Source of the DNA: Lathyrus oleraceus
Taxonomy: Eukaryota > Streptophyta > Magnoliopsida > Fabales > Fabaceae
Length of the DNA: 64,000 nt
NCBI RefSeq assembly: GCF_024323335.1
Contig: NC_066585.1
Span: forward strand, 85,176,614 to 85,240,613
Direction: 5' to 3'
Every line of letters begins with the position of its first letter. The stretch's first letter is position 1. Of the stretch, positions 36,301-47,310 are shown one piece after another. The notes beneath the pieces were generated by a model, which saw nothing but the letters and a program-made list of their open reading frames with translations, did not search any database and had not been told where the DNA came from. The position numbers were made by a program, and so were the translations under genes.

Positions 36301-37371
36301 CTTGGACAGGTTAGGGGTAGTGTTTTCAAACGGTCCACTTGAACGTGTGTTGCAAAGAGCAGAAGAAGGACTAGTGGGAGAACCTGGCGGAAGAGGCAAT
36401 GGATGACATTGACTCCTTCCATCGTCTTGTTTTCCAGTAGGTGAGTCTAGACTCAAAGCCTGCAACCTTGGATGAAGAGGTGATGTAGGGCTAGTAGGTC
36501 CTCTTGACGCAGGACCTGGACTTCTTGACCTCACATTGAACTTCACCTCATCTTGTCCTCTACACAATCAAATGGCATGGATTTATTAGGCAGTAGTTTG
36601 AGAGGACAAACACACTGAACATTTCATATTATTTCAGTTCCATAAATAGTAATCACTGCTAAAACAAGTGAACACTAACACTACATATACTAACTATATC
36701 AAATCATTGTGATTATTCACTAAAACTGGGAGATGGAAATGGCTTGCATAAACATCATCTAAAAATTAACAAATTTGTTCATCAAAACTAACAACTTCAA
36801 TTTCCCCCAAATAAGAACCCCTAAATCTTCAATGAACCTAATACTAGATCAATCAACAATTCAAAAAACCTAAACGGAAGAGCGATCAACTAGCTTAAAA
36901 AACGAAGAATCAATACAAATTTGAAGAAAAAAAATTGAATTAAAAGAAAAAGCGAAGAAAAAACCTGTTATTAGAAACAAACTGAGGAGAAATTGGATGA
37001 TCATCAAAAGAGGTAGATGAACTGACACTAGAGCCAGAAACGGAAGGAGATCCCAAAGCCTGATCACAGTGAGCAGGAAGAGGCAACGGAAGTCCTTTCT
37101 TTTCAGTGGCGGCGCCGCCATCAAATTCCCTGCTAGTTCTCGGTGAATTCCGGTTGAAAACCTCATCAAAACTCTTGGGCTTCTGTTTCTTCATCTTACT
37201 CTTCTTACTATCACCGTTGCTACCGTTCCTAATCGCGTTGATAGGCGATTTCATGAAATTAAAGTGAAGAACGCCGCCGCGTGATTGTTCTTCTTCATCT
37301 TCTTCATCATTATCGTTACCATCGCGCTCTTGTTTGTTCTTTGATGACCTTCTACTCCACCACGCCGGCAT
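33327..37371 (-). CDS. MAPKKK3: MAP kinase kinase kinase, MAPKKK3/MEKK group
   Basis: Eleven exons on the minus strand are 36965-37371, 36239-36559, 35775-35862, 35577-35639, 35293-35453, 35131-35206, 34636-34695, 34423-34530, 34104-34328, 33711-33814 and 33327-33594. All borders are GT..AG and phases agree, giving 626 residues. Residues 1-215 form a Ser/Pro-rich regulatory region starting [13 protein letters not shown], the signature start of plant MAPKKK3-type proteins. The kinase domain follows: G-loop [13 protein letters not shown], lysine in [30 protein letters not shown] (catalytic Asp), LADFGMAKH (DFG), GSPYWMAPE (activation loop end) and [16 protein letters not shown]-terminal tail with [16 protein letters not shown] ends GGSPRMRFI. 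The family acts at the top of MAPK cascades in development and immunity; the specific pathway here is not shown by sequence. It appears fully intact. A GA-rich stretch at 37455-37490 lies in the leader region. Confidence 0.93.
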
Positions 37372-38529
37372 TCTAAAAGGGGTTTTACAGAGAGAATAAA
37401 AAAATCAACAACAGTTATAGGTATAGTGTAATTAATATGTATGAAGCAGAGGAGAAGAAGAAGAGAGAGAAAGAGAAAGAGAAAGAGGTTTATATTAAGA
37501 TGAATATGAGTTATTAGCTAGTGTGTGATTTTTGTAATAAGGTGAAGAAAACGACAAAAGAAGGAGGGACCATACAGCTAAGAAGGAATAAGGAGAGGTT
37601 GGAGATGGATTAGTGCTGCTAGTTGTGATTAATTAATGTTGATTAGAGTGGATTAACGTAATGAAATTAACAGTGTTAACAACCAACCAACCATGTCTAT
37701 TTCATGCTTTATTTATTGTCTCTTTTGGTTTGGTGGTGTTGGCCGTGGTAGGAACGAGATGTGTGAGAATCGATGTTGGTGATTGTGGATTATTACCGTT
37801 TCCACGCGCTGGAGCCAGAATGGCCACCAACAAGGGGCTTCACCCACTTGACTAATTTCTTTTATATATATACTAGTATTGTTTTTAATTTAAAAAGGTA
37901 CTATTATACTAGTTGTTGGAGTGGTGAATTTATGTGGGTTATTGACCTAATCCATATGATTAGGTCACGTTAATTAAGTTTGCTAAGTAGTGATCATTTA
38001 CTTGGCTTTTGATTTTATCACTACTAGATTCCCGCTAAGATACAAACCAAGTCGTGGCTGAAGCGTGTCTACTGGGATAGTATGTATCATGATTCATGAG
38101 GTTGGATTTGATATTTCTAGTAATTATAAGGCTTTAATATTTTTTTTTTGTCTTTTTATTAATTCTTTTAAAAAAAAATCATTTTTTTTATCATTCTGTT
38201 CAATATTATTTGAGATTTTTTTTAAGCCCTCATCAAATTTGCATAAGTGACATTTTTTTTATGACTTGGCAGAGTCTATATAACGCCACATCATATATAA
38301 TTTTGTCATGTTATATATTTAAAAACTAAAAATTGGTTTTATAATATTATTTAATAATAAAATAAATTATTAAACTTAAAAATAAATTAAAATTTTTAAA
38401 TATTTATATTTTGAAAGAATAGTTAATTATTTTGAATTAATATTTTTTTAGAATTTTAAGTAATTAATTAATTATATCAATTATATAAATTTTGAAAAAT
38501 TATTAAATAATAATGTAGAAGTAAATTTT
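37372..38529. other. 5' flank of MAPKKK3, no other gene recognised
   Basis: It contains the promoter and leader of the kinase gene, with a GA-rich tract near 37455-37490. Short frames here show no family resemblance. From 38130 to 38520 the sequence is very AT-rich. Confidence 0.5.
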
Positions 38530-38605
38530 AGTCCTAGTTGGATTCGGACCAACTATACCAAAGCTAAAGATGGATAGTTTTGTCGGTTGTGCTACAACTC
38601 GAGTT
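38530..38605 (-). other. tRNA-like sequence (pol III A and B boxes)
   Basis: On the minus strand TAGCACAACCG fits the A-box consensus, and GGTCCGAATCC, about 33 bases downstream, matches the B box at 10 of 11 positions. The B box sits in a perfect 5-bp T-arm (GTTGG/CCAAC around a 7-base loop), and GTTG/CAAC forms a D-arm. The expected 7-bp acceptor stem does not pair, so this is not a functional tRNA. It may be a tRNA pseudogene or SINE head. Confidence 0.35.
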
Positions 38606-38772
38606 GATAATTTAATCTCATATTTTATATTTATTACATGTTTTATTAGCAGCAATAATTTTTCATTTCTCTATGACATTTAATCAAACACCATTAAGGT
38701 TGCATTGCTCATCAGAAACAACTATGTGTGACATCAGAATAAACCAATAAAGTGTGGAATAATATAACTCAC

Positions 38773-38866
38773 GCCTACTACAATTGTGGCCATGAAATCC
38801 AAGAAAGCATTGACAACTTCCATCAACACGATCTCCATTGAAGTTACATGCATCAGGACATTTCCT
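38773..38866 (-). pseudogene. orphan exon like leishmanolysin-type metallopeptidase (EGF-like Cys-rich region)
   Basis: On the minus strand, an acceptor-like TTGCCTAG is followed by RKCPDACNFNGDRVDG and SCQCFLGFHGHNCSRR, then the consensus donor GTGAGT. The cysteine pattern and the words CNFNGD and CFLGFHGH.C recall the Cys-rich, EGF-like region near the C-terminus of the plant leishmanolysin-like zinc metallopeptidase. An expected Cys in NGDC reads Arg. No neighbouring exons of such a gene were found within about 600 bases on either side. I infer a captured or left-over single exon with its splice sites, not a gene. Confidence 0.55.
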
Positions 38867-39361
38867 CTAGGCAACCACTATGTATGTGTTACAGTATCCA
38901 CTTACCATCCATAACAAGTTGTTTTCTAAAGTAATTATTTTAGGAGTTGTAATGTAGTCAACTCGTTTGAAGATTGAGTTAATATTATGGGGGATATCTT
39001 CATGTATGCTACTGTTGTCATCACTATGTTATGATACTGCTAAGCTTTGTTTGAAAAATTGGTGTTGTCAAGAAGTAACTTTCGATCGTTTCTAGGAGTT
39101 GAATGACTGATTAGCTTGAAGAATTTAACATGGTTGGAGAACGAATTTAATATGGTTCTTGTGGTTTCTCACATCATCACTTTCGAACACCATAATAATG
39201 AGATTTGCTAAATTTGAAACACCATAAAATGCATGGTTTCTCTCTTGAAGCTCTGCCATATTTTTTAATTCCTTATCTTTTCACTATTTATCGGGTTGAG
39301 ATCTAATATTTTGGTTGGGGCGTTGATATTTATTTTGTTCTTCTTGTTTGTGTTTTGTTGT
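38867..39361. other. non-coding, possible leader of an LTR element
   Basis: On the minus strand an A-rich stretch (ACAACAAAACACAAACAAG) follows the left LTR-like repeat, and a short frame MAELQERNHAFYG opens near 39260. This resembles the start of a retroelement internal region but shows no definite gag motif. Confidence 0.35.
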
Positions 39362-39789
39362 TGGCACGACTTCAAGGCCTTTTTAGAAATGTTTTCTTAA
39401 GAAAAATAGTTTTGAAAACTTATTTCTGTGTGTGTGAGAGAGTGAGAGAGAGATTAACCACATATTTTACGAGAAAACTCTTATGCTTTTACAATGTACT
39501 GTATATACACTCAAACGTATTGAGGCAGGATTTCATATATTTCAAGACTTGCCATATGCTTCATTAGTGCATACACTTGTTTGAGTTTGAGATGAGACTT
39601 GAGTTATATTGCATTTAGATGCCATCATTAGATAATCAAGTTTATCAAATCATATTGGTTTGTCTGCATCTTTAACGCATTTGAACTTGACTTTAGTTGT
39701 TGCCATTAGGAACTAGTTGTCATCATCAAAAATATGTTCTTCTTTAAGAGGACTTCCTTGACAAATAACATGTAAAACAAAGTTCCACA
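39362..39789 (-). repeat. LTR-like repeat, left copy (428 bp)
   Basis: On the minus strand it begins TGTGGAAC and ends GTGCCA. It is a diverged direct copy of 43971-44380 throughout its length (shared CTTATGCTTTTACA, TTGACTTTAGTTGTTG and ATGTTCTTCTTTAAGAGG). The sequence to its right, on the minus strand CCAAAAAGCGGAGAC, resembles a decayed copia polypurine tract. Confidence 0.7.
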
Positions 39790-40329
39790 GTCTCCGCTTT
39801 TTGGATGATGACAACGCATCCCTCAGGGATGTGGTAAAAGAAATAACACGTATTTTTTTTGCAGTAATTAAACTTCCCCTCGATTAAGTAGAGAGTATAT
39901 TTTACTCCTCCAAAGAGTATATTTCTCCCTTTTTACTAAAATTAAAAGGCATGTAAATATGCATTATGATAATTTAAATATAAAAATATATTGACAAGTA
40001 AACACTTAGGAAAAAGAAAAACATCACTCTTTTTATTAATTTAAATTGCTAGGAATTTAAAATACACCAGGAAAATTACAGAATTGAAATATTACGAAAA
40101 ATAGGAATTAAAACAAAATATTTAATATTCTAAAATACATACATGAAATCATTCATTACCATAAGCATCCTTATCCATTGAAACCGTCTTACTGACTATT
40201 TCCATGTCATTTGCTAGATTTTGACAAATTTTAACACTATGTAGATCTTGGTATCTTTTATCTCTCCGGGCTATTCTTATTCTTCTTCCTTGATTGATGG
40301 GTCATCATGTACCTCTCCATATTTGACGA

Positions 40330-43300
40330 TGTCGCTACCGAGATTTTGCGATAACAAAACCGGGACTAAAGAGATGTCAAAGAGAGGCAAAATCAAAAGA
40401 GTCGCCACCGAATTTTATTTGATTTACCTCTATCGGAGAGGAGAGGGGAAATAATCAATAAAACCCTTGGAAAAGAGACGCGCACGGGAAGCACTAAAAG
40501 AGAATAAGGAATCGGTCTCGAAACCGAGATTTGGGTTCGGAAGTCGGTTACGCAAGGGGAAGGTATTAGCACCTCTTACGTCCATGGTACTCCATAGGAA
40601 CCATTTGGGTTGTTTTACACACATGAGATTTATCTATCATTGTTTTATTATTATAGTGTTCGCCAAGGATTGAGACCCTTGTGCCTACGTATCACTCATT
40701 CGGGGATGAGGAATCAGAGCTCCATAGTTGGGAGTAGAAAATGTTTGTGTGTTGGTTGATTTTACCTTTGAGAAAAGGGTTTTCGGGATGATGCCCTAAG
40801 GCACAAAATGAGTTTGTTGAGTTGTATTATTTTTTACCTTGAATAAGGGTTTTATGAAAGAATGTTTGTGATTATATTGCACTAAAGTCTATGGGGGAGG
40901 CGATTATTCTAAACAATAAGTCAAGCGTCTTGCGTCCAAAATAATCAGAGTAAGGGTAGGAATGCTCCATTCTTAATCATTCTCCACCACTTAAGGCTCG
41001 TGGCGCACAATAATAATCATAATTTTATTGTATTTTGAATTTGATTATGAAAATGCCACTTGACGTTGAATCAAGGGTTTGTTTTATTTAATTATGAAAT
41101 TTGGCTAATGCAACATGAATGCAAAGTAACCAACAAGAAATTAAAGGGTTTCATTGTAAGGTAGCCCAAGAGAAAGTCTTTTGTGTACAAAAAGTGACCT
41201 AAGCTAAACAAAGGATAATGATCTTACAAAAATTCCCCCCTAAGGTGGTGTCATGATGTCATTCTTACAACACGCATGTAAATTACAAATAAAATCCAAC
41301 ATTTACAAAGTATCACAAAGATAAGGAAAAGACTTTCAAGCAAGGGTCCTAAAATGAAATCTTCTAAGTCCAAGTTGATTAAGAGTGGAATGAATATTTT
41401 TGGTTTTATCATTTTATCATGTTTTTGTTGTTTTTAATGTATGATGACAATAAAATAAATTACAAGTAAATAAACATGCATGATGAGTTTGTACAATGAT
41501 GATGGTAATGGATACTTGAAAGTAAATTACAAGATAAAGAATAACAATATTACAATAATAATGGTTAGTGGATATAAATAACACAAAATAAACCACAAGT
41601 TAATGGTAACAAAATCACAATAACAAAGGTTAATGATGAACAAAGTTAGTGAAGTAAAATTAGTGGTTAGTAATATGTACAAAATGAACATTTTTTAGGA
41701 TTATTTTTCATGGGTCAAAAAGATTCAAAATATGACATATTAAGGGATAGCTTATAATTGATGCAAAGTATTGAAGATGATTAAAAAATCAACTAACAAT
41801 AGATTTGTAACAAAGAAAATTATGCAACCCTAAGTCCATCTATCAATATTTTTTTAAAAAAAAGAATATGATTTGTTCTCTTCCTGTTATTTTTACTCCT
41901 CTTTTATTTAGCAAGATAATAAGGTAGTAAATAAATTAGCATAATCTAACTGATATAGTTAGATAACAATAAATATAAACATAAAATACTTGAAATAAAG
42001 TGAACAATAAAACAAATTGCATGAAAATAAAGTGCAATAATATAAATGTTAGAAGTTAGTAGTTAGTGAACATAAATATAAAGTAAATGAAATAAATTGA
42101 GCAATAAAATAAATTGCAAGGAATTAAAGTGCAATAATATAAATGTTAGGAGTTAGTAGTTAGTAGTTAGTAACAATAAGCAAATGGATTAGCAAGTTAA
42201 TGTAAAAATATGGTTTCATCTATGCATCAAATGACTCAAATATGGTTAAAATAGAGGCAATCTATCAATTTCTCAAAGTATCATGAATGATCTATTGATC
42301 AACCATTAATAGCTTTGAAACATTGAAGATTCAATCAACTATAAACAACCATGATCATGATCTAATAGACCTCATCAACCAAACAAATACAACAACAAAT
42401 CCACAATAAAAGAAATTGATAACAAAAATAAAGCAAGACTAAAAAAGGTGAATAAAAAGGTAGTAATAGCAAGAAAACTCAAAAAAAGTGTGTAAACCAA
42501 AGTTAACAATTTTTTGCAAGTTTGAATCTAAACTCTCTCAAAAGATCAACCAAGAACAAACACCCTTTTTTCAACAAAAAACAGAACCAAAAAGTTACTA
42601 AAGTTTAAGCTAAAATCATTACCCAAAGATGTGAAAAAAACTAGGTTGAAAGGGTGTTCAACTTGAATGTGAAGCAAAGGGGTTTGGGATGAAAGTATTT
42701 AGGATGGAAGCTTAGTGAAGGGGCTTATTTGTGAGTGTTAGAGAGTGAAAAGTTTTGGGAAAAAAATGTGAAAGAGGACAAAAAAAAGTTGGTGGGGTGA
42801 CTTTTTGAGAGAGAAAGATTTTTTTGTTTTGACCTATGTTTAGAGAGGAGAGTGAATGGTACTTGGACAGAACTTTTGGGGGCTATGAAGCATGAAAAAT
42901 GAGGGGAAATAGTACTTCTATTTATAGGGAAAGTAAATGGAAAGAGGGTGAAACAAAATGTACTCTATGTAAAAAACAGAGTTAGTGTTGTTGTCCTCGC
43001 AGGTGTAATCGATTACCAAGGTTGGTGTAATCGATTACAGGCACCAAAAATGGCCTGGGAACCTGATTTTTGCCAGGTAATCGATTACCAAGGTTGGTGT
43101 AATCGATTACAGGCACCAAATAATGGCCTGAGAGCTTGTTTTTTGCCAGGTAATCGATTACACTGTCCAAAAGGTGAACTTTTCCTGTTTTGGTGGTGTT
43201 TTCGCAGGTATTAACGCCATGACTTGAGCCCGTGCAATGTGCCTTTGGTTTTGGATGTTAACGCAATTATGGTGATGGAATGATGAATGTATGAAGGGGT

Positions 43301-43428
43301 AATAGGTACATGGGTCAGATGAAAGTTGTATGGGGGTAGGGTGATAGATTGAATGAAAGTTGTATGGGGGTAGGGTGATGGATTGAATGAAAGTTGTATG
43401 GGGGTAGGGTGAATTTTGGGGTATGACA
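40330..43428 (+). mobile_element. solo LTR, Tat/Ogre-like family (3099 bp)
   Basis: It starts TGTCGCTACCGAGATTTTGC and ends TTTTGGGGTATGACA, flanked by perfect 5-bp duplications GACGA (40325-40329 and 43429-43433). It has no internal coding region. TATTTATAGGG near 42919 is a likely TATA box, supporting plus orientation. The family is the same as at 59723-62271; shared words include AAACCGGGACTAAAGAGA, CTATCGGAGAGGAGAGGGG and GGCTCGTGGCGCACAATAA. Near the end, GTAATCGATTACC and TGTAATCGATTACAGGCACC palindromes recur (43005-43160), followed by three copies of TGAAAGTTGTATGGGGGTAG. Assignment to the Tat/Ogre lineage rests on the termini and legume context. Confidence 0.88.
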
Positions 43429-43970
43429 GACGAGAACTTTTATTTTTCTAAAAGCAGTGTATGAGATCCTATGGTTGATCAACAAAGGTAAAATCAAAAC
43501 ATCATTAATGAACTTTCAAATCTACCGTTCAAGAATTACAAATTCTTCACTTGCAAAACGACTTTCTCGGAAGTGTTATGGCTAAACTTTAGTGAGAGAA
43601 AGTAAACAGAAATATTTTAGAAAGAGAGTGAGAAGTGAGGAATGAGAGCTCACATTTATGGATGTGAAAATATATAGGAATGTACCTCAATTATAGACTA
43701 TAAGTTGGTACAAAAAGGGAAAACATTTATGGCTAATAATGATGAGCCAATCGATTGGCATAAAGCTTCAATCAATTGGTAGGCCTAAAAACAATCGATT
43801 AATAAGTTAAAAAGGTAAGAAAATATATTTAGTTGTTAAGATGTATTTAGACAATGTACTAATCTTTTAAGGCACATTTTTCAACTAGTCCAATCGATTA
43901 GACATAAGTGTCAATCGATTGACAAGAATAAATACTTGCCAATAGCTATTCTGACAGTTCCCAGATCATC

Positions 43971-44380
43971 TGACACTACTTCAAGGCATTTTTAGAAATG
44001 TTTTCTTGAGAAAAATATTTTTAAAAACTTGTTTGTGTTTGTTTGTGATTAACCATACACTTTACAAGAAAACCCTTATGCTTTTACATTGTATATCTAC
44101 TCAGACATATCGATGCAGCCTTTCATATACTTCAAGACTTATGAGATGCTTCATTCTTTTAGACACTTGCTTGAACTTAAGATGAGGCTTAAGTTATATC
44201 TCATTTAGATTCCATCAGTAGAAAATTAAGTTTATCAAATCCTATTGGTTTTCTGGCATCTTTAACAACTTTTACACTTGACTTTAGTTGTTGTCATCAG
44301 GAACTGGTTGTCATAAGAAAAAACATGTTCTTCTTTAAGAGGGAATCCTTCACCAGTAACCTGCAAAACAAGATTCCACA
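43971..44380 (-). repeat. LTR-like repeat, right copy (410 bp)
   Basis: The counterpart of 39362-39789. On the minus strand it begins TGTGGAATC and ends GTGTCA. Confidence 0.7.
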
Positions 44381-45688
44381 CTTGAGAGCATCGTTCACAG
44401 GAATAATCCCTAGGTTGACCATGATTATGTGCAGATAGGGGACAATGGCATACTTGTAAAGGATAAAGGGAGAGAAGGCGAGATTACAGATGACAAGCAA
44501 CAAAAGATCCAAATGTTGGAGCAAGAGAGCTGATAGCCAAACCCAAATAGAAGATATGAGCGAAGAATATCAAGAATTTGAAAAGGGACTTTGGGGACAA
44601 AACCTAGTTCTTATAAAGACTCAGTTGATAATCAATGGCTTAGAGAAAAAAAAATAGGAGAAAGATCTAAAGGCAACAAGTCAACCGCCCCATCAAGGAG
44701 AACGAAGATAAAAAAAATACTCAAGTATCCTGAGTAGAAGAATCATTCCCCAACTTGGACACCTAGAGTAATATGTTGGGATTAGGTAACAAAAACATTT
44801 CAACAATCAGAAAACATTTAATGCATTGTCACCTACTACTTTTTCAACCGACTCCAAATTTTACCACTTATAGTTCGAGGTGAACAACTTCCTCTGGGTT
44901 GACCACGACTGGTAAAGGCTTCCCCGACTCCTTAACACCCGATAAGCATTGGGATAACTATTCTTGATCAACCAAAGGCTTAAATCGCTAAGGCCTGAAG
45001 CAATGCAAATACACTCCACATGACTTAATGTATAAAATTCATCTCACACAAAATACAAGGTACACTTTATAATCTCCATTTTTCAATATACTAATCTTGA
45101 ATTTTAATCTGGCTTGACAATTGAAGTGTTAACCTAGCAGATCCACCTTATATCGGTGCATCGGAGATCAACACCACTAATTAATGATTTCACACAATCC
45201 AATTACATCCCAGTATGGTTCTATAATGGAACATGATTGATGTTGCATGAACTTTATTTTTAAGGTTATAGTTAAGGTTATAGTTTTTCTCTCATTTTCT
45301 TTTATTTCAACCTTCTAACTAAAAAACAATTTTTTACTATTCATTATGCTTTTCTTCAATTATTTTCACTTTTCTTTTCTAAATCATTAATTAAAATAAT
45401 TTTGTAAAATAATTTTATTTTTCATATAAAACTAAATATATTTATTAATTTGTATAAAATGATAGAAATTAATTTATAATTTAGGATGGAAAAAATGATA
45501 AATTCTATACATATGATTTGTGAAATTGATATGATGAAAATTAATTTAGTGTAGTCATCAAACGGTTATAATAATAATTTAAAAGTATTTGGATACCATG
45601 ATAAGAGATATCTTTCAATACTTTGAATCTAATCCTACACATATAACTATTAAATTATTTTAGAGAAACCTTTCTAATTTCGAAAAAA
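44381..45688. other. no gene recognised
   Basis: The first 850 bases have moderate GC and could be decayed retroelement sequence, but no motif was identified. From about 45240 the sequence is AT-rich without coding potential. Confidence 0.4.
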
Positions 45689-45903
45689 TTATTATAATAA
45701 TTTGTAACAAAAAAACTATTATAATCATGTAAAATATTATACTTCTAAATATTTACAAATTATATTTTTATTATCCCTCCTTTATTTGAGATTAATTATT
45801 ATAATAATTTGTAACAAAAAAAACTATTATAATCATGTAAAATATTATACTTCTAAATATTTACAAATTATATTTTTATTATCCCTCCTTTAATTGAGAT
45901 TAA
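45689..45903. repeat. near-perfect tandem duplication, unit about 107 bp
   Basis: Two adjacent copies run from TTATTATAATAATTTGTAAC through TATTATCCCTCCTTTA to GAGATTAATT. They differ by one A in a homopolymer and about two substitutions. Confidence 0.92.
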
Positions 45904-46446
45904 TTGTTATGCATTGTTAATATAATTTTTTTTATAATATTATTGATGTATCACAATCATCTATTTATATTATTTTTTAAATATTTTTAAAATAAAAAAC
46001 AAATATTTTAAATAAATTAATGATTATAATTAATTGACACTTAAAAAATCTTTATACGATTCGGTAGATATTTATGATATTATTACAAATGGTGTTTGTA
46101 TTTCTAATTCTAAAAAGTTGCAATCGTCGATTACACCTCCGCGTAGATGTGATACTATATATTTGCGTCAGTTACCTCGTCACCAATTTCATTCACCCAC
46201 CTCAAGGTGACGTACGTCTTTCTCCAACAAATACTCTACTCGCATCACCTGTTTTAGTACTGTATTTGTTTTCTAATTAATCTCTATTTAATCTTGTCCA
46301 CGAATCACTTGTGTTTGTTTCAGCTTTTTAACTCCTTAATTTTTTTAAAGGAACTATTATCTATTTATTTTCAAGTAGTGAGTAAAAATTTGTATTAGTA
46401 ACTATTAAACAAAATCAAATTATCTTTTCCGTGTGTATGTTTATGA

Positions 46447-46568
<122 letters not shown>

Positions 46569-46680
46569 TTTACTATAAGAAGAGTTTTTCTATCGTTTTT
46601 TTTTTAAAATAACCCACTTTTTCAAGGAAATTTTCAAAATACTCTTGGTTTCAAAAAAAATCTCAAATTATCCCACTTTT

Positions 46681-46830
46681 AGGAGGAGGCATCAATTGAA
46701 TTGACGACTCCTCTTAAATAGTTGAATGGGGGCGCCAATTGGATTGGCTAAGGCAGGTGCCCTAGCCAATTATTGGGTTGGCGCCCCTGTGTAGTACTTA
46801 AGAGGAGGCGCCAATTCAATTGGAGTCTCA
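46681..46830. repeat. GGCGCCAATT-type motif cluster at the left end of the Mutator-type unit
   Basis: GGAGGCATCAATTGAATTGA, GGGGCGCCAATTGGATTGGC, GGTTGGCGCCCC and GGAGGCGCCAATTCAATTGG occur within 150 bp. A further copy, GGGGGCGCCAATTCATTTGG, lies at about 62899 next to the PMD start. Confidence 0.7.
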
Positions 46831-47310
46831 GTGTAAAATGATATTTTTTTTGGTAAATGGTATGTGATAGATAAATTTGATATAGGACCAATTGATATTA
46901 ATAAAATTTGTCATTTACACAAAGAAACCTAATGGTGATGACCGGGATCACCTAACCGACCTCCGGTCCCACATCCTCTAGCTATCCTAACCCGTGACCA
47001 TAACCCACGTTGATGATTCGGTACCGGCGTTTGAGCATCTGAGGGGTCAGGAGCGTCACTTCCAACTACAGGAGAAGGCCTGTTGAGGTAGTCAAACAAG
47101 TCGGCATAGTCTTCAGTATGCATCGATGGTGTACCGCCGTAGCTGAGCTCATGATCCATGCTAGAGAAGTTGGGTTGTGGTTGACTCATTGATGGGCGAC
47201 CAGGACGGTTGAAGGGAGACATGGGTGTGAACGATGCGTCGAGGAAAGGTTGGAAAGGTTGTTGGGGTGTTTGGTAGAGATAGGGTTGTTTGATGTTTTG
47301 TTTTTGTGAG

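Larger units (their letters stand above)
39362..44380 (-). mobile_element. small LTR-bounded non-autonomous element, interrupted by a solo LTR
   Basis: Two direct repeats (428 and 410 bp) with TG..CA-type ends bracket about 1.1 kb of sequence, not counting the nested 3.1-kb solo LTR and its duplication. The internal part has no recognisable gag or pol and carries several CAATCGATT words (43750-43920). A PPT-like tract adjoins the left repeat, but no primer-binding site adjoins the right one, and the flanks (GTTGT and CTTGA) are not a duplication. It is therefore an old or recombined element. A tandem LTR-internal-LTR-internal arrangement extending left of 39362 is an alternative. Confidence 0.5.

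Noticed and set aside
37661..37973. Plus-strand ORFs upstream of MAPKKK3
   Set aside because: No domain or family resemblance, and they lie in the kinase promoter region; treated as chance frames.
42948..43214. ORF with repeated VIDYQGWCNRLQAP
   Set aside because: It arises from the ATCGAT palindrome repeats in the solo LTR; both strands give similar peptides.
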